Counted from the first letter of the stretch, positions 12,701-25,060 are shown. The stretch is DNA of 64,000 bases from Elysia crispata (GCA_033675545.1 JAWDGP010003357.1:719501-783500), one strand, 5' to 3'. The notes: generated from the sequence alone by a model not told the origin. Numbers and translations are program-made.

Positions 12701-15700
12701 TGAGATTACTCAGACATAATATAATTTTTAAAACTAACATATGAACTAATAAAGACAGTTTTAATTGCTGTTAGTTTTGATGTTGGTTTGATGTTGACAG
12801 ACATTATTAAGTCTATAAAAGAGCAAGTACAATGAGATTTTATAACACTAAACATATAGAAACAAATCCAGTCAGGATTGAAATAATGATTATAGACAAG
12901 ATCATTTATACAAAGTTTCAGAAAGCTACTAATGACTTATTTTCCAAACCTTCATTATGTTCCTCTAACAGGAGACATATTCTAAATGCAATATTTAATG
13001 ACTTTGAAAATGCTAGAAAAAAAGACTCTATTCAACATTAGAAAACAAAAAACCATGGCGATAGGAGAAAAAAAATGTATTTATACTTTGCACATATGTA
13101 TTGCCACACAAAAACGCAAACTCACTTCTCACTTGCTGCTTACACTACTTCAAAAATATTTTTTTGAATAAAATATCTTCGAGATTTTTCAAGTTCTTTT
13201 AAATCTTCCTACTTTGTTGTTAGCCACACAATTTAATATAACCTTAGTCACTTAACTGTTAACAGCTTTCTCTAATGGATGAGTACATATGCATATTTTT
13301 GCATTCTCAGTCATAGTCAGTAATAGACTGTTCTTGTTTATTAGAGAGGGCGAGAAAGGGGAATGTCTTGGAGATGTGAATGTGTCTACATATAAGAGTA
13401 ATTGATATAATGTTTTGCAGGCTAGAATGAAAGGGCCTTGGGTTGGGCTTTATCATGCAAAGAAGAAGCGTGGGGTCATTGGCATCTCCCGGCACTGGGT
13501 ATTTTAAGATGTATGATCTCAGGTTGTTTTGGTAGAAAGTTTTGCGAATGACATCTTATATAGAATTCTCTATTTTTAGTTGAGAGTTGGCACACAAAGT
13601 AGTCACCCCATGCCCTTCAGTGGATTGTTTATGTTCAGTGAGAAAGCATTTGATATTTGTGTAGGTTGTTTGCATACAGATTATGAAGACAATCTATGCT
13701 ATAAAAAGAGGATGTTTCGAGAGGCTACAATTTGAGTCCTGAACTGAGGCTAGGAGCATTGATGTGCTCCACAAGAGATACAATCGTGACAAAGTGTTAC
13801 TTTGATTAAGCCTGTGCGTGCTGATGCTATTGAAACTTTCTAAGATTCATTCAAGTTTATCAAATAGAGCAAGCAGTGTTTAATGGTCACTATTTCATAA
13901 ATTGGTCCTGAGTATTGGAACATAAGACTACAATCATAAAGAATTCTTAGCTATCAATATGCACTATCTTATTTCCAAAAACACGTGGAGATTTTTAATT
14001 TTTTTTCCACTCTTGTTACTTTACTTCAAATTGCCATAAGAATTAAGATATTTGTGAAAACAAAGGACTTACTCCATGCTGCAGAAGGCAGTTTTTTCCC
14101 TCTCTGCATCAAGCGTATGTTGCAAAGTACTTTTTTCGGCTTGAAAAAATAAAAGGAAAATATGTGGCTTTTGATTTACATAACATTTTCTAAGATAAAT
14201 AATTAACACAAGTACATGTTCATTAAAAGATGAGTCAACATGCCTTCAATGAAGGATAAAACATATAAAGATGTTGTGTCGCACTGTCCATATCTTTTTA
14301 GCTGTGATAAACAAACTGCCAAAAAATGTTTCTCTATAGTATGCACACAAGAGTTCATGGGAAAAATAAGTCTTTCAAGTATTGAATAATAAATTTTTGC
14401 CATTTATACATCAACAGAAATATTAGAAAGTGGATAAAAAAAGTTACATCTCATGGCTTCAAAATAGCATCTTTTAAAATTTGCATAACTGTGTTAAAGT
14501 GTTAAGATCTCACATACTCTAATCCATCTTTTCTGTTATCCGCTCCTTTAACATTGATGAAAAGGAAACAAAAGTTAACTGTCAATAATGATTATGATGA
14601 AAAAGGGCTGATGTGTGTAAAGATTTCATAATTGATGAGGTAATACACTAACTAATTGAGGTACAGGGTACTAATCTCATATGAAACTTCTTTATGGACT
14701 CTGTTTGATTTAAACTAAAAGCCCGAAATGCAAAATCTTGACAGCAACATGAAATTAAAGAAAGCAAGAGAACTAGCAAAAAATAAAAAAGGGAGACATG
14801 CAATTGCTTATTCAGATATTTATCGTATTGCAAATATTACCAGGGGTAATGCAGACACAAACAATTAAATTGAGATTGAGATATACTTATTATGTAAACT
14901 GTGTGCAAGACATTATCTATTGAATGGTGCCTGAAAGAAAAACACTGAGCTCATCCCTAATTAATTGTTAGTCCTACAGATATAAAAGCTAGAAATAGAC
15001 TTAAGCATGAAAAATTGTATAGAGTTTTTTGGCTGCAAACATTTCCTCAATGCTGCAATCCATGAGCCCAACCAAGATTTGAAAGAAAGAGAGAAACATA
15101 ATTGGACATATGCTGTTCCCCTCAAATACATTCATGAACAGCAAAGAAAAAGAATAGCTGCCATTCAAAAAATTCTGACAGCAAATGTCGAAGAGTACCA
15201 GTGCACATACATTAACACAGCATACCTGAAGCTGCAGTTTGGATCTTTTGAAGTCCTGACTTTATTTCTCTTAGTATAAATTCCCCAGGGAAGCAGGTAT
15301 TTGACTAAGTATTTTAATCTACCTTCATAAACAGCATCAAAAGAGAGCATATTCTACCGAGAGTAATAACTTCTTTGCTAAACAGCTTTAATGATCTAAG
15401 AATATCTTGGAATATTAACATGAATCAGGGAACAAAGAGTTTCATCTAATTTTTGTTTGCCTTCTCATTATTATTTTTTTCTCAAAGCATTAATTATACA
15501 ATACATAATTTACCATTTGTAGATTCCAGATCTTTCTGAACAACAGACAACTTTTCATCACAGCGCTCCTGGAGAAGGACATGGGAGAATTAATAAAAAT
15601 TTATTACAAGTAATAAGGATTTAAATCGAAGTCTCAATTAAGACAAAATCATCACTTTTATCATCACTGTGTATATTATTTTTTTCAGATTTATTTTCCT

Positions 15701-16111
15701 TCACTTCATACAAGCTTGTATGTGAAGTTCAACAGTAATGTCAATATTCAAACTTACCATCAATGACTTTTGCTTCTCTTCATCTGCCACTTTTTGAGCT
15801 AAATCAGCTTTCAGAGATTGAATCTCTGTGTCTTTGACTTGACTATCTCTCTTTAATTGATTTGATTCAATCTGCAAGGCTGACACTTGTGACTTCACAG
15901 ATGTCATAGTCTTTTCTAGTTCAGAGTGTTTGCTTTCTGTATCTCTTTTCTCCAAACGAATAGCTTCCAGTTGAGTGGAAAGGTTGCCATTTGAGCTAGA
16001 TAAGCTGTAATAGCTGTACCCTAAAAAGCTAAGAACAACCAAAAGTCCCACAAGAACAAATGGAGGTGTGCGACTTGGGACTCTCTGTGCTGCTCGGCTA
16101 TTTGTAGTCAT
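9755..16111 (-). CDS. Golgi membrane protein GOLM1/GOLM2 (CASC4)-like
   Basis: Seven coding exons on the minus strand join in frame: 16111-15758, 15568-15514, 14139-14073, 12533-12408, 11490-11312, 10538-10507 and 10396-9755 (1455 nt, 484 aa). The N-terminus is a short Arg-rich cytoplasmic tail, then one hydrophobic signal-anchor at about residues 17-35 ending GYSYYSLSSS. A long Glu/Lys/Gln coiled coil (about 45-190) follows, then a polar, acidic, low-complexity luminal tail. This type II single-pass plan, Pro-Pro before the anchor and Tyr-Ser after it, is that of GOLM1 (GP73) and GOLM2. In vertebrates these are cis-Golgi cargo-handling proteins; the role here is inferred. Sequence identity is weak beyond the anchor and coiled coil, so GOLM1 versus GOLM2 cannot be decided. 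The last intron (10397-10506) is only 110 nt and its GTACCA donor is weak. An acceptor-like CAG at about 16126 suggests a 5' UTR intron. Confidence 0.85.
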
Positions 16112-16659
16112 TTTTATCTCTTGATCTGTATTTTGATAAGCAAAATGGAATCATGAAGCTTGATAAGATTATTGATTTTATATAGATAATAAAAGCAAGA
16201 TTAAAATACGTCTTTTTCACAATCTATATTGAAATTTAAAAACGATCATTTTACTCTCAAAGCAAATTTTAAAAAAAGTGATAGGGGGTAAGACAAATTG
16301 GATGCTTTTGAGAGGCAAACATAAGCACTGTGTATACCTGCTTGCTTTAACCTTCAGGTCAAGAATTAGGTTTTGAGTACATCAGCAATGATATTGATGT
16401 AATACAATGTTTCATTTTAAAAAGGATCTTATTACTCTTGAATTCTGTCTGATTAGTATAGGACGCTATCCACGCATACAAGGGTCAGTCTCCTTTATTT
16501 CATGGGCAATGATGGCATCACCCAATTCAATTTTCACAGAGAGTCTAGAATATATCTGGAGATAGACTGGTCTATATAAATGATGTATGCATGAACAGAA
16601 AACCGATTGCTTTTCCTTAACCAAATTATATGATGCATTTTAAAGGAAAAAAACGTACC

Positions 16660-18240
16660 AACCATCTAATCTAGATAATAATCTATAATATAAATAAATA
16701 AAATTATTTATAACTAAAAATCTTAAGTGTCTAGATCTAGATTATTAATTCTAAATCTTTAATGTGAGTGAATTCGTTTATAAAATATGATTAGATTTAG
16801 TTTTAAATCTAAGACAGATCTAAAGAATTTTTTGATTGGATTCTCAACTGGGTTATTTCCAGCTAAAACTATGTATCTAGACTCCAATAATAACCAAGGT
16901 ACAATTTACACATTAAATGAATTGGATTGAGATTCTAGATATTGGGTCTTAAACTTATCCACTAATCTTCTAGATATTTAGACTGTGGATGTTCGGTGGC
17001 AGAGCGGTTAATGCTAAATAAATCCTCTCATTCTCATGTGGCAAGGTTGGCTCTCACATTACATCTGTATATGGTTTGATGGGGACCAGAACTCATGATC
17101 TGGAAAAGCAGGACTTTGTAATTTCGCGAATAAAAATCTAGATCTAGGCCAGTTTCCTATCACTTATCTGTTGAGGCATAGGCAATTAAATCTGCACTAT
17201 GATAGATGAACCCCATGGTGGAAAGTCGAACTTTTTTTTTAACAATTTGCAGACATTGGCCCAACTCCAGTCTACAGACTATTCCTTATATTTAAGTGTT
17301 TCTTTTGCCTAGATTATTGCATTTTTGGAAGTGAAAGTCATCTGATTAAGTAATTTGTTAAGTACGTAACAATTATATGGGATTAACTAGATCTATGACA
17401 AATGAGATATTTTTCATCTAGGTCTATGTCTTCATTTTCACAATGAAAAAGTAGTGCCCCCGGTTTTGGAATTGTACGAGTGAGCTGGGACTGGGGTGAG
17501 TAGAGGCTAGCTGTCCAGGTCAAGAATAAGTGGGGCAGGCAATAGTACATGCGGAAGAAGAACTCAGACAAACGTCAGGAAATAGTGCAAGACAAAAATG
17601 CTTCTATCTTGCAAAGTGTTTATTTGCAATGAATAATACCTTCATATTCGTGTTTAGCTTATCAAACTCATAAGCTTTAACGAAGTTTGGCCTATATATC
17701 TGCAAATTCACTTTTCACTTTAACCAAAATAAATGAAAGAACCCAAAGATTTTTTCTTCTGAAGTGGAAGGCTTACTGCCTAATGAATTGGTGAATGCCG
17801 CTCCGGTAAAGACATTTAAGACAAACGTTTGTTCAACTTGGTGTAAGTCCGATAGTTTAAAAATTTTATCTTGATATTAACCTAGAGTAGACTAGATCTA
17901 GATCGATATGGTGCATGTTTCAGTGGCACATATAAGCCTAGTGATATAGTCTATCGGAGATTCAGACACTAGATCTAGATTTATCCAGGCCTACTAAATT
18001 CTAGAACTAGATATCTAGAGCTCTCGATATACTATAGATCTAGATCTAGTCTAATTTTGATATCTTGTAAATTCGTTCTAAGTTTATCTAATCTAGCCAA
18101 CTTAAGTTAAAGTGTAATTCAATATGTAATTTTAAAGAAAGGCTATGCAAATTTTACTTAGCGGTGCCGATCTAAAAAAGAATCTCAAATATTTAAGCTT
18201 TAATTTAAATAGATCTATCTAGATCTAGATCTAAGAGCGC
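16660..18240. repeat. Cluster of palindromic TCTAGA/AGATCT words
   Basis: Tandem or near-tandem copies of TCTAGATCTAGA-like sequence recur near 16667, 16730, 17137, 17890, 17970, 18003-18045 and 18210-18232. Each hexamer is its own reverse complement, so orientation is undefined. The words are sparser in most of the rest of the window. They reappear at 31376-31425 and 55968-56150, next to other gene starts. Confidence 0.6.
16988..17062 (+). repeat. tRNA-derived SINE head (Ser/Leu-like box A)
   Basis: TGGCAGAGCGGTTAATGC matches the box A of class II (Ser/Leu) tRNAs, usually TGGCnGAGnGGTTAAnGC. A degraded box-B-like GGTTGGCTCTC follows about 45 bases later. The acceptor and anticodon stems are not recoverable, so this is read as a SINE head rather than a tRNA gene. 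Confidence 0.4.
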
Positions 18241-20709
18241 TTCGACAAGTCTCCAACTCAAAATCGAAGCAGATGTAGATCAGCTCTTGTTCGCCATAAA
18301 TCTCAAATTGTGAAGGAAATATTTAGACAGGACTTTTGGTGTGAAAAGTAATATTTTTCTTTTCCATAACAAAACTCTTTATAGCAAAGTTTTGTTTAAT
18401 AATAATACTTATAAAAAACTAAAAAACAATTATTCATTTTTTTAAATTAATATAAATACAAAATACAGCACAAAATATATATTTTTATGTTTTAAATTTC
18501 TCTTGATGTCTCTTTCAATTTTGCTCTAAAAAATATAAACTTGGCATAAAACGTGTATTTGCAATCTCCAACGTCAACATTTCCGACAACTTTAAAAGAG
18601 TTCTCTCCCTTCAAAATAAGCTTTTTTTTTTTTTTCTGCTTGTTTGTTTCGGTACCAGTACGATTTTTCAATTGATAGGTCACATTAATTAGCGAATAAT
18701 CGATTATTTTGAAACTTTCTTCGCGATGCTTAAGTGGCGAGAGAGCAACAAAGGTTACACAAAGTAACAGCTTTTTATGCTTAAACAAAAAAAAAAAAAA
18801 ACGCCCTCTATCATTGCTATTTGATTTTTGAAGACGCGATCAGAAAAAAAAAAACAAAAAAAAAAACAATAATTATACGATCAATCTATCCAAATTTTTT
18901 TTTCAGATGTAATTTTTTCGTTGAGTTATACATTTCAGATTGAGCTACATTTCTCGAATGATCCACAGATAAAATCTAGACTTTGAAAATGCCACATTAA
19001 CTTAATATTACGTAAATAATCATGCTTTTCTTTTCGCCCTTTTCCCACTCGAATCGTTTCCAGATAATGACAGGTACATAACAATGTATCTGGTATTCAG
19101 TGTTAAATTTTTTTTTTAGGTCGGCCTATACCATCTATTGGGTCAAACATAGGTTTAAACATGAACTGTAATAATTATAAGGAATCAGAGAATAACTTGT
19201 GAAACCTAAGATACTCACACAGAATATGATTTGAAAATATGAACATGAAACGCGATAGATTATGATGCTTTGGTGTCTGAGATTAGCTTATACTGTGCTT
19301 GGCCTTTTTTATAATTAAAATCGTGGATTAAATATTTTTTTTCCGTATTGCACTCAAAGTGCTTTTTACTAACCTATACAATGACCTTACTTAGGGTTTT
19401 TACAATGTGAAATTGAAAAGATGTCAAAATTATAAGAAAAATGTAGTTATAACAAATTTGACAATGTATGAACGTTTACATCACAACAGTAACAAAGTAA
19501 CCGGTTCAAACAACTAAGTGTCATCGTTAGCATCTAAAATTGCTTTTCAACCTCCTCTTCTGAAGATGTGGAATGTTGTTTATTCTTGCTGGTTAGCTTG
19601 GTTCTCTAAATTGACATTTTTTTGTCTCTCTACTTTTTTGTAAAAGAAGTCCGTGCAAACATGGAGTTGTTAGATGTGCTGCTGATATTCCTTGGGTATG
19701 AAAAAGCCGCCGTCTAGTTAATAACCTGTTAAACTTAGTAGAGGTGAGACTAACCAAGAAAAGAAGGAAATAAAGGTAAAAGAAAGGAATGAGTATTCAA
19801 AATGCCCCTTGCATATTTTTTGTTGAAGCGTTTCAATTAATGTATTTATTGTAATAAATCGTAAACTAAATTTCAACTTAAAAGCTCGCTCAAGGCGACT
19901 TACTTAGTAAACTGACACAAAGGAACATTTTAGTCTTTTTTTTTAATTCACTTTGCATTGTTCTGACGGCATTTCTGGCTGGATATTTCATTTTTAACAG
20001 CGTAAGTATATAAAAATGACATTGTCGTGGGCTTATGTTAGTTCAAAGTAGAATCATGACAAAAAGTGAAGGAGAAAACGGAACTAAACAAAAAGTAACG
20101 TATACAAAAGGAGGAATAGAATTATGTCAAAACCGGTATTAAAACATTGTTGAAATGTTTCAGTTATCTTTAGCACAATCAATGCGTTATGCCCACGTTT
20201 TCGTCTCATTTGAACTAATAGATTTCTAAATACGATCAAAGAGATTGAGTATCATTTGAAATTCTAAAGCAAAAAACTGACCAAAATCATTCAAAGCTAA
20301 ATTCGTTTCATATTTTGTTCATCGAAATAAAGCCTTCAGATTTATGATTGATAGTTATGTTTGAGAATGATGAGTTATGATTGGTGGTAGTGGTGGTATT
20401 GATGATGATGAAGAAAAAGATGATTATGCTGATAATAATTATGTTTGATTATAAATGATATTGATGCATGATAACTATGCTTAATAATTTTATTTATGAT
20501 GATGAATTATAATGGCAATTATCATGACGTAATTATAAATGACAATGAGAGGAAGCATAAATTTAAGCGACAAAACTATTGAAAGGCAGTTTGTTATGTT
20601 GCAAAGTGTCTGAAATGAGAACAAAGACATGGCAACGAGGATAAGTCTCATATCATCAATATTGTGAAAGGTTAGTTTACGGCCTCAACTTTGCACGTCT
20701 ACACTGTTT

Positions 20710-20931
<222 letters not shown>

Positions 20932-21374
20932 TATTATCTACAGAGTCTACAAACAAACGATTATGCTCTCTAATCTGAATGAGTGCTATCCTACTTCATG
21001 GAATAAACAATAATGGTCGCTTTCAAAAGTTTTTGTACATTATTGTCATGAGGCTATATATTAGCAACAAATTATTGAAGGTCCTATGTTTATACGTATA
21101 TGATAAAAAGCTTTGTTCTACAGGTCTCCAGTGTATGCTCAGTTTAATAATCTCTACCTTACCGGGTGAGGGCCAAGGAAAGAATTACTTTAGTTTCTAG
21201 TTGACAGACTTTAAGACCACTCGTGCCATGAGATAAACAGTTACCACAAGGGGCTGGATGAAAACCGCACATTTCTTTGTTAAAAACTGTTGATCTGTAT
21301 TATTATTATATTGTGTCCTCTTATGAAGAATTTCATTTGTTTTATTTAAAGCATTTCAATTATTGCAAAGATAT

Positions 21375-21400
21375 CGATTGATTGATTGATTGATTGATTC
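21375..21400. repeat. (GATT)n microsatellite
   Basis: About six tandem GATT units just beyond the 3' end of the acidic secreted gene. Confidence 0.8.
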
Positions 21401-21544
21401 TCACTAAAATCCTTTGATTACATCATCAGTAAAAAAGATTTCACCCATCAGTGTACTATGAATACTATTATTTATTGCACACACATTTTACTTGAAAGAC
21501 AACTCAAAAAGTAACGATAAAATTGAAGAAAACCATATAAAATA

Positions 21545-21550
21545 TTTATT
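21545..21550 (-). terminator. Poly(A) signal of the acidic secreted gene
   Basis: AATAAA on the minus strand lies about 40 bases after the stop codon at 21590-21592, implying a very short 3' UTR. It is the first such hexamer downstream of the stop. Confidence 0.6.
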
Positions 21551-21589
21551 AAAACAATACACCCACAGACGGATACAATCTGTATCTGA

Positions 21590-22920
21590 TCAATTATCGT
21601 AGAACCGCTCTAGAATGCTTTCAATGTCATCAACCCGTCGACTAACTTTGGACTTAACTGCACCCTTTAGAGTAGATGCAAAATCAAACAATCGCTTATC
21701 TTTCTCGTCAACCTCATCCTCTCGATCATCGCCATAGCCATTTCTGTGAACATCAAATCTGGACTGGATGCTCCAGACGCCTGATTGATTCGTCGAGTCG
21801 TCGCCGTCATCGTCACCGTCGCCGGCGCCGTCACCCTTGTCATCATCAATGGCATTGCTTTTATCATCTTCTTGATCGTCTTCCTCTGAGAACTTTCCTT
21901 CATCCATCATAGAAGACATTTTGCTATAATTTTCGAAAAAATCGTCAAAATCCTCATACCTGTCGTCTATATCATCATCACTGTCCTTGAAGTAGTGCGC
22001 ATATTTGGGTGCAAAAATGTCGTCAAAGCCATCGTCATCAAAGAGATCATTGTAGAAGTCATCGAAATCGTCGTCAAAAACATCATCTAGGATATCATCG
22101 ACATATTCAAACAGACCATAAAATTTCTCCTCAAAGATATCGCCAAAGTCTTCTAAAATGCCATTATCATCATCATCATCGAGGCCACTATCTAGTAGAT
22201 CTTCAAAGCGGTATTTCCTGCCTTTGGTCATTAGAAACTTTGTTGTGAATCTAGGGCCGTTTGTAGAATAATCTTTGTCGCCACTATTACCTTCTTTGTC
22301 ATCATTTTCATCGTCTTTATCATCTCTGAAATTGTCTTCGTCATCACCTGTGAAAGGACTATCCCCTCTGTTGGATCTATAACCGTCGTTCCCATCATTC
22401 CACCAAAAATATCTATTCCGGTTTGATGAACCAAACTCGCTCTTGTCCGAGTCGTTTCCATCCTCATTTTTGTCATCATTGTCAATTTCATCCTTATCAT
22501 ATGCTTCTAATAGATTTTTTGAAATAAATTTACTTCTGAGTTGACTGTTGTAATAATCATCATCCTCTTCTTCATCCTGTCCAAACTTTCGTTTAAAATA
22601 ATCATCTACATCACCTCTTTCGCCATCTCTATCATCTCCTCTCGCTGATTTCCTGAGGAATTGGAACACACCATCTTTTTCTTCTCCATCCTCTTTTTCT
22701 TGTTCGTAATCATCGTTTAAGTCATCATCTCTGTTCGAGGATCTGCCGAAGAGAATCTGTTGAATTTTAGATTTAATCGTTCTGCCAAGTTCAAATACAC
22801 TAGACGGCCCGTCGTCATCTTCTTTGGATGTCTGCTGAGCGTAGGCCAGGGCAGATGGTCTTCCCAAAACAGACGTCAGGGTTGGTAAAAAGTTTCTTCT
22901 GCTTTTTGTAGATACTGAAG
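21590..22920 (-). other. Exon 3 of the acidic secreted gene (Asp-rich domain)
   Basis: One long open exon. Asp runs are broken by Phe, Tyr, Ile and Leu rather than being pure poly-Asp. Segments at both ends are basic and helix-like: FELGRTIKSKIQQILFGR near the start and FASTLKGAVKSKVSRRV before the C-terminal ILERFYDN. The frame also stays open into the upstream intron as far as an ATG at 22984 (and 23062), because the pyrimidine tract before the acceptor encodes hydrophobic residues. Confidence 0.85.
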
Positions 22921-25040
22921 CTAGAAAAGAGAAGACAATAACAGTGAGGCACAATGCTCGTGGTACATGTAATGCTGAAATCATTGGCTTCACAATTAAA
23001 AATAATTTTTTTGACAAATCATGATTTTTAAACTCACAAGTCACGAAGTAGGAAGTCAACATTCCTCGGTAATATAAATCTTCATGTGTGGATTGTAAAT
23101 GATATAGGTAGGAAACAAAGTAATAAATGAAACTTAGATTAAATTGATTTTTTTACTATTTCGCAATAAAACATAACTTTGTACCCGTCTTTTCTTTATC
23201 ACTGTTATTGCTCAGGAATAATTTGATTTCGAGTTGAGCTTAAAAAGGGGAAAATATATTATTGTCACACCCATTTGTAGAAAATTTAAAGTATGAGTGG
23301 GCCTTATTAATTAACTGCACAATGATTTTCTTTTCAACGAAATGAAATTTATGTAAGTTTAAGCTGTCTTAATGGGCTGCAAAAAATAAAGCAGTCTCTC
23401 TAATTTCAACCTGAGCTAAACGATTTTCCAAACTTCAAGGTGCTTCTATAACTTTCGGGAGACTCAAATGCTTTATTACATGTTTTTCTTTACCTTTGAA
23501 AAGTTTTCCATTCCCGAGCATAATTTTAGAGGTTTGGTGCAGTATAAGGAAACGAATTTAACAGCGAAGCTGCTTCATTGTTTCTTTTTTTTTTTCTCTC
23601 TCTTTCTTGGTTTGTAAAATCGTGGGAAACTATCGCTATACCCATAGAATACTAGTTGAAGTATCAAAATGACAAGCAACTAGGCAGCAAAAACATGAAC
23701 AAAACATCAGCTAACGTAGCGCGCGTATCTTACTTCTGATACAACCACAGTGCACCTCACTGTAGCGTGTGCCAGGAGGACACACCCGCTTGACAAAGCC
23801 CCGCCCATGCACGTACTGGAAATAGCAGGTTCCACGAAACGCTGCCGATGCAGGTAGCTTTGCACAACCTTTGCAAACATGCAAATAGAAAGAATCAATA
23901 GATTAATGATGAGTTTCTACGATTTTTGTCATAAGATTGAAATATGAATTAAAGCTGTTCTGTATTATAATGATCACAGTCATCTTTTAATAATTAAAAA
24001 AAAAAAACATGCATGTTACTTAGAGTTAAAGGAGTATGAAATTATTAGAAACAAAATATATATGGCGATTATTGTTTTACTTGACCTTTTGAGGTTTGTT
24101 AGCCCCATCTTATAGAATCTTTAAGACCTTTCTTTTTTACTCTTTTTGTCAACTCCATTATAAAAAGCATCTTAAAGAAAAAAAAAACATTTCCACTGCC
24201 ACCACAGCCACTACAGCCACCATTACCATATTCACGAACAATATATTTACACCTTTCCCTGGAACAACCAGCATCACCACACTGCACCAGCATTGGCACC
24301 ACGACTACTACTGCCATCATGATTATCATTAGCTGCAGCAAGACATAGTTATTTTCGCCTTTGTTATCGCTATCGAAAAGAGTCATTATTTTTAAAACTT
24401 AAGCATCGCTCTATTTCAGCTCCATCTAATCTAAACTAACATCAAGTCAACAGCTATCGTCACATTCCTTTCATTGATTTATACATCTTATAACTGGCCA
24501 CACTTAATTCTTAGTTATTTTATTGATGGACAGCGCAACCGAGTGTTTAGCGTGAAGAAAAAATATTGAAATCGATAACAACTACATGTTTTGTTGAGAT
24601 TTGCCTTATGAATCAAAACCCTCATCCCACCGTCTTCAGAATGAGTACCTGTTTATAGACATTGCCTAGATCTTATGAATGATTAAGCGTGGCAGAAATA
24701 AAGAAATAAAACATACGCAAATCTGGAGGCATTATCTTAAACGTACTTTTCTTAATGAGAGCACATCTGACTAATATTTTAAGTCATACTAAAACACTTT
24801 ATTTGTTCAAAGTATTATGCTGAGTTTGCCTGGTGCTTTATGGTCTGTCGGGGAAGAGGTAAGAAATCTTGTCTGCAGTCTGCCTAGGAAGAATTTAAAC
24901 ATATATCTAAACCTATGCGGAAAATAGGAACAATAGGGCGAACAAGAAATTACTGATTTCCACTCACCATGCGAGTATGTGAGAGAAGAGCAAAGAACAA
25001 GCATGAAGACGGCGGAGCAGACAAAGCTCATGACACCCAT
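21590..25040 (-). CDS. Secreted protein: chitin-binding-like Cys module plus Asp-rich domain
   Basis: Three coding exons join in phase 1 at both junctions: 25040-24968, 23868-23734 and 22920-21590 (1539 nt, 512 aa). Exon 1 gives a signal peptide starting MGVMSFVCSAVFMLVLCSSL with an ACCATGG start context and an in-frame TAA four codons upstream. Exon 2 gives a five-cysteine module (residues 25-69) with core GTCYFQYVHGRGF and CPPGTRY..HCGC, resembling chitin-binding-like modules of mollusc matrix proteins. Exon 3 gives 443 residues with no Cys and about 100 Asp by hand count, including a Phe-Asp core at about 310-400 (e.g. VFDDDFDDFYNDLFDDD). Basic helices flank the acid region. Splice sites are CATG|GTGAGT, GCAAAG|GT, AGAA|GTAAGA and TTTTCTAG|CT. 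Shell or other calcium-binding matrix function is inferred from composition and domain plan; I know no named orthologue. An unspliced start at 22984 would supply a different signal peptide. Confidence 0.75.
23734..23868 (-). other. Symmetric phase 1-1 exon encoding a five-Cys module
   Basis: This 135-nt exon starts and ends in phase 1, so it can be inserted or skipped without changing the frame. It encodes CAKLPASAAFRGTCYF, QYVHGRGFVKRVCPPGT and RYSEVHCGCIR. Cysteine spacing is C-x13-C-x14-C-x10-C-x-C. Pfam CBM14/peritrophin modules have six Cys; this lacks one, so the label chitin-binding-like is provisional. Acceptor and donor signals are good, and the local GC content is clearly higher than in flanking intron. 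Confidence 0.7.
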
Positions 25041-25060
25041 GGTCGCTGGTTATTTGGTAC
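24968..25060 (-). other. Signal-peptide exon of the acidic secreted gene
   Basis: An acceptor TTCTTTCAG|GTACC on the minus strand precedes a 20-base untranslated leader, the start codon (25038-25040) and 24 codons ending with a strong donor CATG|GTGAGT. The acceptor implies at least one more non-coding exon upstream; a candidate donor is at 27356-27357. Confidence 0.75.

Noticed and set aside
15165..15350. Two overlapping frames inside the second intron of the GOLM-like gene, considered as an extra exon
   Set aside because: The neighbouring exons (15514-15568 and 14073-14139) join perfectly in phase without it, and it has no coiled-coil character.
16988..17062. A functional tRNA-Ser or tRNA-Leu gene
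   Set aside because: Only box A is well preserved; the stems and box B are degraded, so it is listed as a SINE head.
18492..18788. 98-codon minus-strand frame as a small gene
   Set aside because: It contains a poly-Lys run from poly-T and has no signal peptide, domain or splice context.
24099..24386. Minus-strand frame with a Cys-rich stretch (CGDAGCSRERCKY) considered as a further exon of the acidic gene
   Set aside because: The only usable acceptor would start it in phase 0, which does not fit the phase 1 junctions on either side, and the region is GGT/GGC low-complexity.
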